Origin: Armillaria gallica
Lineage: Eukaryota; Basidiomycota; Agaricomycetes; Agaricales; Physalacriaceae
DNA: 64,000 nt
Direction of reading: 5' to 3'
Assembly: GCA_037576215.1 (NCBI GenBank)
Contig: JBANDB010000016.1
Span: 62,001 to 126,000, forward strand
A model generated the notes under the pieces. That model searched no databases. It was not told where the DNA came from and saw only the letters and a program-made list of their open reading frames with translations. Positions within the stretch are counted from its first letter, which is position 1. Each line of letters starts with the position of its first letter. Of the stretch, positions 1 to 14,000 are shown piece by piece. A program made the position numbers and the translations under genes.

Positions 1-1571
1 GTACTTATTATATCTGTAGTTAGGTAAATGTGTAACCGCTTTTCATTCAAGCACGGGATAAGATGAGCATTACTTCTTGTACCTGTTCCGTCTCTGGACA
101 TATATTTCGAAAACCGTCCCCGATATGAGAAACAGCATGACTAGTTCAAAGAGACCATGAGCTCATGGCGGTAAATGCCGTAAATAATCATCGCGCCTTC
201 CATTCGATCCCTTCCCATAGTGTATATCTATTCATTCCCGACTTTATAGTATGAAGGGAAGAAAACCTTGATCATGGGGACTCATTCTCAATGCTTGGCT
301 TTCGGATCCTACTCGGAATTCGGGCTTGACATGACAATATGACCTCTTGGATGTGAAGAGTGCGGTATTCTCATCCCTAGGATGGCTCCACAATTACTAT
401 GGTAATAGTCCTGGACGTTACTATGATACTAATTCTCTATAGCGCCTGGTCTAATCTATGCTAGTTCCGGTCTTGCAGCTCCCCAATTCATGTTGTCCCA
501 TGACACTGGACACGACTTTGATTATCGCTACCTCCCTTAGGTGAGTGTTTCCAGAAAGATACTACGATATTGGCAGCGCCGCAATCTAGAATAAGTACCA
601 CTGATACGCGATAACGTGCCCATAGTAATTCCTACTGCGACGTCCTGTCTGGCCTACAAAAAAGGACTGATTGGTTTGTAAAACAAATCCGATTCCCATC
701 ACCGCGCTCAGCCATCTACCGGTCGAGCGGAACTTTTTTCCGAGTCCCTGGTATGAGCCACATAGGTACTTTCTTTGAATATATTCGCCAAGTCGCTGGC
801 ACAAAACCTGTAATAGCCAAACAATAACAATAGATATAGCACACACGAGATATCGGACTGGTCCGAGTCGGGGAAAGGAGGTGCCACATACCAGTATTCT
901 CTTGGACCAACACGTTTTCTATTCCGCATCGGATAGTATAGAACTGATTGTGGCCCCATTACCCACACTCTCAGGTACGGGTACGGAATGAGAAACGGAT
1001 ACCCATTGAAATCATGTACCGTTTTCGCTAAGACCTATACCAAGCACTGTAGAGGAAGACCTGACGACCTCGGTGGCTCAGGAGAAATGGGATCGATGTA
1101 ACCAGTGGCCCGGCCAGAACAAAGTAGTCCTTTTCAATGTGACAGGTTTTCTCTGAATTGTCTTTCCAGAGCAGCGAACTCGGAAAGTCATAAGTCCTCT
1201 CGTCAAGGTTAATTGCACAGCTGTCTTGATTCTGGAAGAATTTTGGACGATACAACTGAACGATGTTTGTTTCGTTTGCATCGTCACCGTTGCGTGGGCG
1301 GTATGTACAGGCTTAGTACAGCTCTCTGTTACGCGGATCCAACCCATGATTCTCATCTTCGGCAGCATCTTTGAGGGTAGTAGTACATTTAAAATGATCC
1401 AAAGAATTTTGTGTAATAGGAATGTGAAGTTGAACTGTAGGAAATGCGGGGGTGGAGGGGTCATGGGGTCTCTGATTAAGACTCGGTCAGAGCTCGGCAC
1501 GAGGAGAAGGACTGATAATCCGCTTTACGTAGGGCAGAACTTGAAATTTGTAAGACTCGAAGGTGTAACTT

Positions 1572-1853
1572 TCATCCTGATTTCCATGGCCCTGGATGAA
1601 CGGCGTCAGTAAGCGGTACCTTTGCGACGCTTAGGACCTTGTCTGCTCCACTCTTGTATTCCAGACATTGTCCAAATCCGCCCTTCTTTCCCTTCAAATT
1701 TCCCCATAAGAGCTCCAATCTTAATTTGCATTGAGTCCGAAACAGCGTCCTACAAATATGACGAACGTAGCAAATAACGCCCTCGAACATCTCATTGGCA
1801 CCTGACGCGACGCTTAGAAAACAGAGCGATACGAATGTTCCCAACAGAATCAT
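1572..1853 (-). CDS. Possible small secreted protein (weak)
   Basis: A 93-codon frame starts with a good secretion signal (MILLGTFVSLCFLSVASG, residues 1-18), followed by a short Lys/Arg-rich region with three cysteines. I do not recognise a family. More protein-like sequence follows on the same strand at about 1255-1080 (Cys-containing, in another frame), so this could be the first part of a longer spliced or decayed secreted-protein gene. No convincing splice sites join the two blocks. The call rests only on the signal-peptide-like start. Confidence 0.25.
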   Translation of the reverse strand: MILLGTFVSLCFLSVASGANEMFEGVICYVRHICRTLFRTQCKLRLELLWGNLKGKKGGFGQCLEYKSGADKVLSVAKVPLTDAVHPGPWKSG

Positions 1854-3414
1854 ACACGGTACAGTACTACATCACTGTTTGAGCGTCGAGTACTGACTGC
1901 TTTCCCACTATCACCTGTCATATGCAGCCTATCAACGTCCTCGAATAGGTATTTGATGTGGTTCCCATGATCGCTCAGATGATTAAAAAGATGTCGAGAC
2001 CGAGAGATATAGTTCTCGGCTTCCTTCATGAATCACCCGTGGAGATATCCTCGATGATGTCAGCAAAGGACCCAACCGGCACCGCGTTGTCCCAAGTGAC
2101 TCCCCCAGTGTCTTGAATCATTTCATACATGCCTCTATGCTGGACCAGCAGACCACGTTGCTGAAGAAGAATTTCTCCCGCCCCACATCGAGAGATACCA
2201 TGAGAAATGCAAGCATCTGATGGTACAGGTCTTGAGTCGCTCAGGTGTCTATTCACAATTTGGGAGGACGTTCAAGGAGGTACTCGAGGAACACAGGAAG
2301 GAGCGAGCGACAGACTGATGAGGTGCGAGAGCTAGTAATAATTCATGTGTCGAATGATTCAAGTAAGCTACCATCGTGGACAGCGCGTTTGCTACCTGTT
2401 GTCGCTTTATACTCGTCGTGAACAATTCATCGACACGTTCAGGACCACCGAGTCTGTGGAGCGAGTCGACGTCGATGAGACTGATTATCTGGAAAATAGC
2501 GATGGTGATGCAAGGTCGGCAGGTATCTGGCTTCTCACACTGATTTTGCAGCCGCCGGCATCCATGGCAAAAGTCAACACCGGAGCTCTCACAATAACAT
2601 ATCAGACTTCCATGAAGAGCAGATGGCATGGTAATTCACGTCACCGTGACGTTCTGCTCCAAACTGTGTTCCTGAAAGGGTATCAATAAGAGGTAGACCG
2701 ACGAGAGATAGAATTAACATACGAATATCGTGCCACAACTGATGCATAAGCATTCGTCAAAGAACAGAGTCGTTGTCTTGAACAGCGGAAGGGAAATCCA
2801 AGGTTCAATGTCAGCTAGGAGATCGCTCGCCAAGAAGTTGCGACACGACAGAGATGATGTCTTGGGAGGGACGAGCGAAGGTGGAACAGCCAAGCGCGTA
2901 AATAGGCTGGCAGCTTTATCATCGGAACCTTAAGACCGGGTGCCGATATGCAGAGATGATCGCTCTGCGCCAGTTTCCCCTTGAATAGATGTATTTGATG
3001 TTGTCGAGTTTGAGGCGTAAGTCATATGAGCAGTTCGCGTAGAAAAAGCACGCTCATGACTCCGGTTGCACGGGGGAGGGAGTCTTGTCGTACTTGGTGC
3101 TATCTCTGGGCATGGAACGTCTGCGGTTGCGGAAGCGGTGGGGCTGGCTGCATAGGCAGGAGATCCCGGGGGAGGATAGCGGAGTGTTACTTTGCGCTGC
3201 AGGTGGAATGCTCGTCCAAGCTTATTTCCACCCGCACGGGTACATTTACCGGCTCTGTAATCCCCACAGTTTATATGTGAATTGTATGAATCCCTCGAGG
3301 TAAAACATCTCGTTCGTAATGGAACGTCTATGAACGGAACAGCATCTTCCGGATGGAATTTGGGTGGAATACATTAGGACGAACGTTCGAGGGAAAATGA
3401 ATTAGAGGCAGGCT

Positions 3415-4001
3415 TCACAATTGTGGCGGAGTCATCGAGCTGTAAGTCCTCTGCCCATGTCTAAAGACGTATGCAGGATTGTTTTTTTGGCCGGGGAGCT
3501 GTAAATTCGTAGAATGTGGGAAAGGAGATTCAGGAAGGAATGGATATGCACTGATATCAATATACGTGACCGTAGATACTAAATCACCACCTATCGGCAC
3601 TTCAACATTCGTCCCTGTAAAACTAAATAAGGGAGGAATAGTCTCGTTAGATGGTGAAAGTAATGGAAGCGGGAGGGGAAAGGAAAGGATCATGCCGTGC
3701 ACGCGATGCGGTCTCGCCAGTTGATAAGGTTGCCACAGATGAAGCAGAACTCGGCCGATCCAAAGATGGATCCGACGAGGACTCTTCGGCGAAGCGACCA
3801 AGGCCCTCCTCTTGGGTTTTTCGCATCTCCTTGACAGTCCTTTCCTGCCGCAGAGATCTCTATCGATCTTTCAGTGTCCAGCTTTAATTTCACATCTTGA
3901 TCCGCATCCTTCGACGCCCCGACGGCCCTCTGAAGCTCTGGCTCATGTCGTCGAAGATCATTCTCCATTTCCGACTCGGACGCAGCTAAGGCTGCCTGCA
4001 A
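3415..4001 (-). other. Possible decayed gene, coiled-coil-like and Ser-rich frames
   Basis: The minus-strand frame at 4001-3690 encodes a strongly charged segment rich in Glu, Lys, Asp and Arg (about residues 8-50) that would fit a coiled coil. It passes into overlapping frames with Ser/Thr-rich sequence and then a third frame (3801-3415) with more hydrophobic sequence. Frame switching without clear splice sites suggests a frameshifted remnant or chance. No domain recognised. Confidence 0.2.
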
Positions 4002-6719
4002 TCCTACGTCTTCACCTTCATCTTCATCTTCGTCTCCAGATCCGTACGATCAGTCCCGTGCAGGCCACTATCGTCACTGCTCAAGTATGCTCGCTCGTGA
4101 TTAGCTTCATCGAACCTCCCTGGTGCATAAAACGGAGCCACCTCGGCCATCTGCTATCGGGACAAAACCAGATCGGTAACATCGCAAAGATATACACGGA
4201 GGACGATGCTCACGATGGTGGTAAAATTGCGCCGATAATGTTGGTTGATAGAAAAGCGAGAGGTGTCGGGGTCAGACGATCGTTGTGGGTCCACGGTCCG
4301 TACACGAGGCTATTAAGCACGCTAAGATAACTCACCAGGAAGGCTTAGATATCGAAGCAGTCGATGACCACGTACAAGGGCACGGCGTACCGTTCCGAAA
4401 AGCAAGTGCCACAAGGAAAGAATAGATAAGATATTCGGAGCGAATGGATCCATCTCATCGCTTGGAAGATCAAAGAAAAGACTCAATCGAACCCAAGTCG
4501 ACTGGCTGCCAACTTAGCCGTAGCTGAAGTGCTACATCGAGCGAAGGGATGATTCGTGCGCAACTGAATCCACCTATGAAACGCATAGAGTGGATGAGAA
4601 AAACAGCATTACTGCAGGGCATAGACTCACGAGCTACTCCTTTACATGTAGATTAGCTACGAAACATCATCTGCAGCGGGTCAGTATAGTATTATGGTCT
4701 CGGGAAGTTACCGACAGTACTGCTAGATAGCAACCGAATTCCCACCAAGTGTATTGGGACCTTGGTATGAATCCCTTCTACTAGTAGTCTTCGCAGCCTT
4801 CGACAGATCTCAAGGCACGTCGACATTACTGAACTCGATGCCCAACAGAAGTTAGACAGGTCTGTCTGATGATATCCAATTCCAGCGTGTTAAGATTGCT
4901 ATCCTGTATGTCAGATATGATGCTAACGAAGGACCGTCAGCCCAATGCTCGACATCGGACAATCAAGGTACACACCAACTGAATACTAACTGAGAAGACA
5001 CGCGAGCCCGCATGGAACCTAGGCCCGCTAGGTTATACCGACGATAATTACATCAAGGGTGAAAATCAAGTGCGGAGATCAGGGATGCCTAATGAATGAG
5101 ATTAGTCCATGGAAGGGAAGCTCCGAGACCAAAAATGAATTCATCGAACATTGAAGGTACAGTCAATGGGAAGGACTCGCATCGAGACGTCCTATCACAC
5201 GATGTTCGGGTTCTCAGAAACCAGATCATGGACTGGGCTCTGCTAACACTGACATTAGGAGCAAAATGCCAGGGAGCATGTCTATGGCGCAAGAACCGAG
5301 CCCTCCCCACGGCAGTTCTTTTCAGGTCAAGTCCGAATCAGCGGAATTGTCCCTTTTCGTAACGACGATTAAGACGGGTCTACCTAGTTTTAGAAGCGAC
5401 CATCTCAACACACTCCACATGTCACAGATCGGGTGCGAATTCTTCATATCGTGGCACTGGGCTACATACGTCAGCCTGAATATATAGGTGAAAATCAAGG
5501 GACATACGCGACCGAGCTAGTTTCTGCCGAATCTCAAAATAGTGGTCCTTTCCCCTACGCTTCGTGGCCGATTACGTTGGACAATTCGGCTTATCTGGAA
5601 GCTACTCAGTAGTAACGCTTGTTATGCGAACAAGACCATTTCAATTGTGAGTCATCGTGTTATTCGAGTGACTGAGCTATGTAGTATGAATCTAGTAGAG
5701 AAAAGGATAAACATACTTACGTCGACATCCTGGATATATGGCTAAGCCACGTCAGAGAATAAGTCGAACGATAGCATCAGCAGACGATGGTACGTGAGAG
5801 GCAAGAGTTGGGCAAAGCGCGATTTGTTTGCTGTAATTTGTTCGGTTCTCCGGGCCGGTTAGACGGTTCTACCCGGGCTTTCTTTTCCTTTGCTTTTGCT
5901 GTTCCGCTCATAAACTGCTTCGATAATGCTCCTCTCTCCGTGTATCCGATACCACGGCCTCAATAGACAGCTTTATTTCTGCCATATAATGGAACATTCC
6001 CCAAAGAAGTCAAGAAACTGTCTAAGCACTGAGCTGAGCCTTGGACACAGTGGGTTGGATTCACGTTCCTTCTGTTCGGTCATATGAACTCGGCTCGAAG
6101 TCTTTTTATGTTCTCACGGAACGTGAAATTATGTGTCATAGAAATCAACGAACGTCTCACGCCCCTTGTGGACCACGGAACTTGGACCTGAAATACCGAC
6201 TTATTTCGGAACTCCGGACGCTCATCGTCGTTAGGTAATTCTTGCTTTGCACTCCCTCAAGCATCCAGTACGCCTGGTTTACTCTAGCCTGGTCCTTTCA
6301 GACCCAGTGTCTCGCTCCTCTTTTGAGAACGACCACATAGCATCGCGAGGGACTCGTCTGGCTTTGTTGTTGTGTAGTTCGACACAGAATACGGAATAAT
6401 GAGATTCTGCGATATGTGTAATATTTTATTGCAAAGATGTATCCAAGTGGATTTGACGCAGCCCCACAGATTCATTCCTTCAAGTTGGACTGTCAATGAT
6501 CATTATATACTTAGTCAATGAGCTCTGTCCTGCCTCCTCGATACCACCATCTCTCTCGGCTGCCATGAACTTATGGCGGTACCATAGCTCCTTAGTGTCG
6601 ACTTCGCCTGAGGCTCATGGTCTTACTTTATTCCATTTTAGACAGGCTTGTGACCACTACATCATGGGAAAGAAGTGTCTTTTAAACAACTCACAGTTCC
6701 TCTCATCTCCCATCTAAAC

Positions 6720-8005
6720 ATGCTATCTCCCCCGTTCCCAGACGACGTTCCTACTCATTCTCTCCTCATTATCGACTACCAGCTACTCCAGGAGGGCGAT
6801 ACAGCCGAGACAGAGAGACTCTGGGAAGCCGCTCGAAAGCTTGGCTTTTGGTAGTACGTCTCTCCATGAAGCCTTCCTGTATCCTACCGCTGATAAGCGT
6901 AGCCTGAAGAACCACGGTGTCGAAGAAGAGGCCAGCCGTATGTTCGACATGGGGGAGGAGACGATGAGATTACCTCTCGAGGAGAAGATGAAGTACGAAC
7001 GAGGTGACGACGGTAGATCCTTCGGGTTAGCCACTTTCTTTCGGTGCATCTCCTCCTACTCATTTCTCAATCAGATACAAGGCCGCGGGCAGTAGCGCAG
7101 TAGACGCGTCAGGGCAGCAAGACACCATAGAGTACATCAACGTCTCAAAGGACGATGCACTCGCTTACCCCAACGTCATCCATCGCACCTATCCATCTGC
7201 AGCAAACGACAGAATGGAATCTACCATCGCCCCGTTCATCACCAAGTCGGTGCAAGTGAACGATACGATCCTGGAGATCCTCAATGTCAAACTCGGCTTA
7301 CCGAAAGGAATGTTGACGAAACTTCACCCCAAAGATGAGTACAGTGGAAGTGAAGCGCGAATTACGAAGAATCCTCCGGGATACGCTTCCGACCGGATGG
7401 CGATTGGGGCCCATACGGACTTTGGTTCTTTGAGCTTTCTGCATAACAGACTGGGTGGGTTACAGGTCCTTCCACCGGGGTACAAGGAGTGGCAGTATGT
7501 CAAAGTGAGTCAAGAAACACTTTACTTCAGTATTCTTCACTGAGACAATCGAAGCCAATCCCAGGGCACGCGATATGCAATATCGGCGACGCCCTCTCGT
7601 TATTCAGTGGCGGTATCCTCCGCTCGAATCTGCACAGAGTTGTGTAAGTATGACGCCCCACCATTCCGTTCATAACTAAACCCTTCGCAGCCCACCTCCA
7701 GGTCCTCAGTCCTATCTCGATAGGTGGTCGCTAGTCTTCTTCACAAGACCAGGCAACTCCGTCGTCCTTCGTGCATTAGTTGAGGACAGTCCTCTCATCG
7801 CAGAAGCAGCCCGCAACGCTCCGGAGAAAAACTTCGAGTCGGGCGAGACGGCAAAGGAGTGGTTTACGCGACGGGTCAAGTATCGGAGGTTGAACAATAG
7901 AGTCGTGGGTCTCATGATTAATGCATGGCTGTTGATGAAGTGCTCATGAAAACGATACAGGGCCCCGAAACGTGGAAGGCAGGTATGGGAACCGAGAATG
8001 AATGA
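6720..8005 (+). CDS. 2-oxoglutarate/Fe(II)-dependent dioxygenase (IPNS/gibberellin-oxidase-like)
   Basis: A six-exon gene: 6720-6850, 6903-7025, 7075-7504, 7555-7643, 7691-7904, 7961-8005. Introns are 47-56 nt with GT..AG ends, and phases close to give 343 residues. The N-terminal DIOX_N region includes LKNHGVEEEA. The catalytic jelly-roll carries the iron triad H198-x-D200 (GAHTDFGSL) and H255 (SNLHRVV); the 2-oxoglutarate-binding R269-x-S271 lies in DRWSL. All cofactor residues are present, so it should be an active soluble oxygenase using 2-oxoglutarate and O2. The family covers hydroxylation, desaturation and ring closure, and the substrate cannot be read from sequence. Length is normal for fungal members (about 340). 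The last exon (GPETWKAGMGTENE) matches the usual fungal C-terminus; without that splice the frame would end at 7949. The gene stands alone, with no cluster partners. Confidence 0.88.
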
Positions 8006-11000
8006 TACGGCTCGAAGAACCGGGTTTTAACCGCCGCCTGAAAAGGTCGGTGGACATAAGTTTGTTGGATTCATGTCTATCAACAATGCATTATCAAATA
8101 ATTATGCGATAACGATATCAGAAGGATGTACTGTGATATCAAATTTGACTGGCTTCGAGTCTCAGCTATGGCTCTGCATCAGAGAAATATCAGTTTAGAA
8201 TGAGCCAGCTGCAGACTCACAAGTACCCAGTTCCTTTACGCGCCACAGGCCGCGAATGGGAATCGAGTCCCCGATGCTAATAACCATGATGGTGTATTTG
8301 GGATCTGGGATACGGGAGCATCGCTGAGCAGACAAACTGTGAGGTGGAGACGGATTATTTGTCGTATTTCATTATTGGACAACGAGATATATAAGCTGAT
8401 GGGCACCTTCAAAGGTGACAAGACTGCCTTTCAAATTAGGTCGTACGCCCGGATGCATCAAATGATGTATCGTTCCCATGGCTGAAAATACGCGATTAAA
8501 TTCAACAACCAACTCGCCCTTCAAGGTCACCTTACTGCGATTAGTCGCTATCAGAAATACAGATTTCAGCCAAGAGTAAAACTACTCACTCAAACTGAAC
8601 AGAAGGCTTAGAAAAAACACGACCCTCTCTGGAGATGAGTTTGCGGCAATCTTTTCTCCAAGACGTTGTACTGCTCCTGGTTCAGAGTAAATGTGAGCGG
8701 GCGACTGGCACCTAGGCTGAGAGCCATGATCAGACTCGGATGTACCGTGTGACCCACCGCAAGTAGGATGCCAAGTTTCCCTGCGTTGAACTGAAACATT
8801 TTCATTGACTGCCCTGCGCCTAGCTCTGACGCAAATCCAAGATACATAATCTGGTAGCCCGACAGTCAATGGCGGGCCAAAGTCGCATTGTTCCGCGACT
8901 TGCCTCTCTTTTCGGCACGAAGGGCGCATAGACCAAGGCGGGTGAGATCTCGTCAAAGCAGTTCGTCCGAGCTAGACAAGTCTCCGCGGTCGATGATGAT
9001 GTTATACATCGAATTTCGACACCTCGCTTCAACGGTCTCCTGGAATCGATTTCTTCCGTCGGATACCAGTCCGGAAAGCTTCGTCGTCGTGAACGTAATC
9101 GAACAGTGACTTATTGAAGTTCTACTGTTCGTGAGGAGCGCTTCTGACCTAAGGATTATCATTAACAACAGCACAATATGGTCATAAAGAAGGAAACCCG
9201 CCTTGAATGCCTTGGACGTGTCGAAGAAACGTCTCTCGAGCTGAGTATCAGATTCGTCGTAATGGAAGGATTCAACTCTGTTGGGAGCAAGTTCCTGTGG
9301 CATCTGGACGTCAAACTTCTGCGGAACATGGTCTATGCTGAGAATAAGAGATGCATGGTAGCGCCCAAGCGATGCGACAATAGTGCTTGGTAGGCGTCCT
9401 TTCGCGTAGGTAAATTATAAAGAAAGAGCACTGCCTCTGTTAGCGTCCAGGTACCTGGTAGCACATTTCTGGTCATAAAAGTACACCCGAAAGCTGTGTT
9501 TTCAGAGGCTGTATCTTCTCGATCTGAGTACCAGCCTTGATCGCATCGAGAATTATTGAAACACTGTATCCGACAAGAAGATTTTCGACGCGGACTGCGC
9601 GCTCAGCACAGTGAAGGGATTCGGAGGAAATACAACGGGAAAATCGAGCAGTCCGAGAATGGCGTGGAGAGAATAACGGCCGGTCCGTGTCAGCGTGGCA
9701 GGTACTTGGAAGGGCGACCGCATAAAAAGTATTCTCTCACGCCACAGCCGCGATGATGATGACGTGATCCACTGCAGCCGCGTCTTTTCCCCCACTCGCT
9801 TGGGCTCTCGCTTGTCCAGTAATAGTTTTGTGCGTACGGCTAAGCGATACTCAAGACCCCCATTCGACGTCACTTATGATACGCGATCTCATAATTATCG
9901 GCCTATTTCTTTGGTGTATCATGACTTCAGCATTGCTTTAACCTCGGAAAATTCGGCTTCCTAAAAATTTTCTCCCGATGTTCTGACATCTCACCAAGAG
10001 ACCATATGGCGTCTCTCATCAAAGGCTATCTCTAACGTTTCACAGTTATCGTCGTTTTCTTGATTTTGCGGACTGTGGGCTAGTCTTTATGGGATACGAC
10101 ACCGTCATCCGAGTCGCAGCGCTGTGTTCCCTGTAATAGTAGGCATTCCGTTACCTCGAAACCTTGTCCTATTCAATTATATTTATTCAGCACGGGTGGG
10201 GCGGCTTGCCGAAGATGCTTGTCAATGATTAGTCTCCGGCAGAGAGTTCTTTCCGCATACTAGCTAGTAGCAACTGAACCCGTCTACGACCTATTGTTCC
10301 ATCACATCTCGATGCCGAGATGTAGGTGCCAGTAGGCGTCTTCGTCTTCCTTTGCTTTCACACATCTCTCGAACCCGAGAAAATCACCGGCTGTGTCAAT
10401 CAGTTCCACATTCTATGCCGTTTTTTTAATGATCTCCCTGATGTCTAGTAGGGAACCCGGCCCGTGGCTTCTGATGTGCTCGTCCGTCGTCGGAGGATCG
10501 TAAGTTGCGAGTGGCGAATCTTGTCATTGAGTGTTGCTAAACGGCATCAGTCACTTGTGGACGTCTCGGTTCTCAAATGCCATAATCAGTAATGAATGAG
10601 TTTCTCGATTCATTTATATGGCGATGTTCTGCAGTAAATATTTACGCGCTGGTGAATTCACTGTAAAGCCAACACACCTTTGGCTTGCCGGCTTGACAAT
10701 TTCATTAAGCACTCCGGTCCCGATTCTAAATGGAGCCAACCAGCACCTTGCCTCCCCCTAGTGTTTAGTTGGAAATCAATCTCGGAATCTGAATGACGTA
10801 TCAAAGATTTATGGCTTTCGTTTCATTCGGGGATCTGTATAGAGTAGACTAGATTCACGGACTATGAAATTAAGGCGGGCGTTGTAGTCGATTTCTTTTA
10901 TCTAAGTTCCAGCATGCTTAATGCTGACACGTATGTCTTACTTGTTCGTCTTTTTCACTGGCCATGGCAGCCCTGGTAAGTGCCTTGCGCATTGCCGATC

Positions 11001-14000
11001 CTCGCGTACATGACGTCCCTGTAGTAGCCATCACATCATATTTGCGGGTATCTCTGCCGTACTCATTCCCGTTACTCCCATGCTTCGGCGTCTATATCAT
11101 GGCTTACAAGCGTAGCAGCGGATCTCTCATACGAGGAATTATGTTTGGATGATCCGAGCTGTCGTGGCCTGCGCTAAGGAGTGGTATATCATCATTAGAC
11201 TTTTATTTTAGGAGGAGGTCGGTACCAGCTTCGTACCTTGTCGAATTGCTAGCTTGATTTCCTTAGAACTCGGACCGCTAGAAAACGGAAATGGCATCCG
11301 TTAGTAGCGTTGGGTGTCATGGAGAAAATCTTAGATCACATATAACTATTAGGTACAGGTACAATGAAGTTGATCAATTTGAAGCAGCTGCACGCCTGGT
11401 TTGGTTCGGATCGACCTCGGCGCCCCACGTCTACGGTTTAAACAAACTAAGTGTCAGGGTCCCCTCGCAGGAAGAGATATCAGACCGGATCGCCCAATGA
11501 ACTTGAAGGAACATCTAATCATGTCAATGGTGGCGCCTTTAAATTGTGACACTGGTCCTGATCTGGGGAAGGAAGAATACTTAAAGAGTTTGACGCCACA
11601 CAATGTCATTGGTCAGGATCGGGAAGTCAATATGCCCGACATGCTCCATAAGAATCGTTAAAGCAGGATTTTTTTGGGGATAATCCCACCGCGAACAGCT
11701 GTGCTCATCGTTCAAAGTCTTTGCCCTGCTGGGGAAAAAGATATCCGATTTGCGAGGTGCCTTCATACCGGGTGATTTAGACCTTGGGAGATAACATCCA
11801 AAATGAAATGTTCAATGAAGAAGACCAGCGGGGATTGTCAGCACTTACGCCGGCGATTAGAAGTACGGCATATAATTAGGTATTGATGTCGAGAAAACGT
11901 CAATCGGCTTGGTCGAGAAATAAGGATGCAAAATTAAATCACTAGTATCCCAGTGAGTTGCCAGAGAAAGATTCTGGGGAGGGGGCCGCCACATACCGAC
12001 CCCAAGACCAAGTGTGGCTGGATGACCAGCGAATACCGCCATGATCAGCTTTCAACAGCCCCACTGACATGCAGCTGCTAGAAGAAATGGCCCCTGCCAT
12101 CAGCAGGATTCGACAGAAAGATTCGACCCATATTGAAAGATGGATGCTACGACGGCTACATTACGGGCCAGTGCAACCAGGGACGTACCGTCGCATCTAT
12201 TTGGGAAAAGAGAAGCGACGGTACGGTAAATTAAGATAACACGACTCGTCGTGAGTCATACAGGTAACTGGTCTAACCAGAGTATCAGAATCTGTCATCA
12301 GAGAGGGCGGGGGTCTCCACGGGCATGGGCACCTGAACAGTATTCGCCATGAGAAGTGCTGGGATTAGTCAATGAGAGGCGACCTGTGACCGATATAGAT
12401 GCAACAATGGGGCGATGGGAGCGGACGACAACGAGTTGACACAAGAGTGATGACGCTTTCAGCAGACTTCGGCAGTGCGAAAATGTAGCACGTCGACTCC
12501 AGTACTGTGTCTCAAAGCAGGTACAACTGTCGGGCTTGGCGAAGGAAAGTCTAGCGTTGCAACGTTGCAAGAGAAATCCAAAAGAAATTCTCCTGCACCG
12601 GAACTTGAAGCTTACCGTAGTCTGGGAGCAGAAATGATAAGAAGAACATCTGTTGTATCCTTATCATGAGCTGCGGTATAATTGAATCCGCATTCCAAAA
12701 AAACCGTACTGTCAGTCGCGTAGAAATTTCTGAAGTCCCACGGCAAACACCGACATCTTGAACAGGGTTACGCTGCCAAACAAGTGCAATTGCAAACTTA
12801 CCACTAGCCACGACGAGTATTCACCAATCGGTTTTCCATTTGAATATCAACCGAGGCCTTCATTCCACTACGATGGGGTCTCTAGGTCTTGTCTAGATCG
12901 ATCCCAATTTGCGGTGCCTCAATACGCGAGAAGCCGGTTGTTGGCGGCATCCAACCTTGAAATGCGATAAACGAGCTCCCAAGTCTTTGTACAATGGCCG
13001 AACAAGTTATCTTTCAACGAACCATAGTTGACAGGTTCAATTTGGTCTCTGCTCTCAAGTGACTACCGGCTGATTTCCTCCAACGATACCATCCATTTCC
13101 TTTCCTCTCGACAAAGGAGTTACCAGGGCCTTTTTCTCTTCATTTTGCCTACGGATGTCGGACCGACACCTGCTATGACACTTGAGCCCCAACTATCCAC
13201 GAGATGATGCTTCATTTTGTCGTTCTCCGTCTGATCAATGTTTCAGTGCTGATGTTCGTTGCATCAGAAGCAATCTCGGTCAGTCACGAATCTCCAGGAC
13301 CACTGATTTTCTGTCGCCTTTACAGAGTTAGTCCTATGAGCAATAGTGGCTTTCGCGACGGACCATCTGGCGGTATTCAGACGCTTAATCATGTACAGAG
13401 GGGAAGTCACGGGTTCGAAAGATGACTTTTCCTCTTCTGGGGTACTGATTACGCAGATTCTACGGTTATACCTCTACCCGAAATTCCATTCTGCTACAGC
13501 GAGTGGGCGACGGCTTCCCAGGATTGACCCTACATCGATCGCAGATATCTGCCGATACTGTGGCCTCAAAGAGATAATCATACACATTGTTCGCCTCGCA
13601 CGGCTACAGGCTCGCAAAAATGCCTCACACGCGTTCTCGGGATAAACACTTTATGATTTGGATGTCGAACCGACCGGATTCCCATGCTGGTAAAATATGA
13701 GTGTTCATTGTTGGAAAGAAGAGGAAAACAGTACGGTTACGTGCACGACCATGCCGTATAAACATGACTCGTATTAGTTGATTAGTTCAGTAATATTGAT
13801 AACAACGGGTATTCCTCAGTGCGTGAAATATAGATCAGCTCTCGCAAATATCATAGCTAGTTCCGTCAGAACTTTCACATACAAGCCTGGTCAAAATTTA
13901 CATCGTTAAATCGTCGTGAACAGGACTATCGGACGGGGATACAATACACAGCCGGGATTACAAGTTTCGATACGGTCTACTCAGACATCACAGGACCGAG

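Larger units (their letters stand above)
1..6719. other. Gene-poor stretch, no confident gene
   Basis: I read both strands and could not build any multi-exon gene with recognisable domains here. Weak open frames exist on the minus strand at 1572-1853 (signal-peptide-like start), 2026-2629 (two frames that together read like decayed coding sequence) and 3415-4001 (charged, coiled-coil-like); the first and last are listed separately. A short pyrimidine-rich TTC/ATC run lies near 4013-4040. No tRNA, transposase or long repeat was seen. Confidence 0.5.

Noticed and set aside
1226..1612. 128-codon plus-strand frame
   Set aside because: Overlapped by a longer minus-strand frame in the same region; neither shows a domain or splice structure.
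8255..8330. Plus-strand reading with GIWDTGASLS, resembling the retroelement aspartic protease motif
   Set aside because: No further protease, reverse transcriptase or integrase sequence follows, and no LTR is visible; probably chance.
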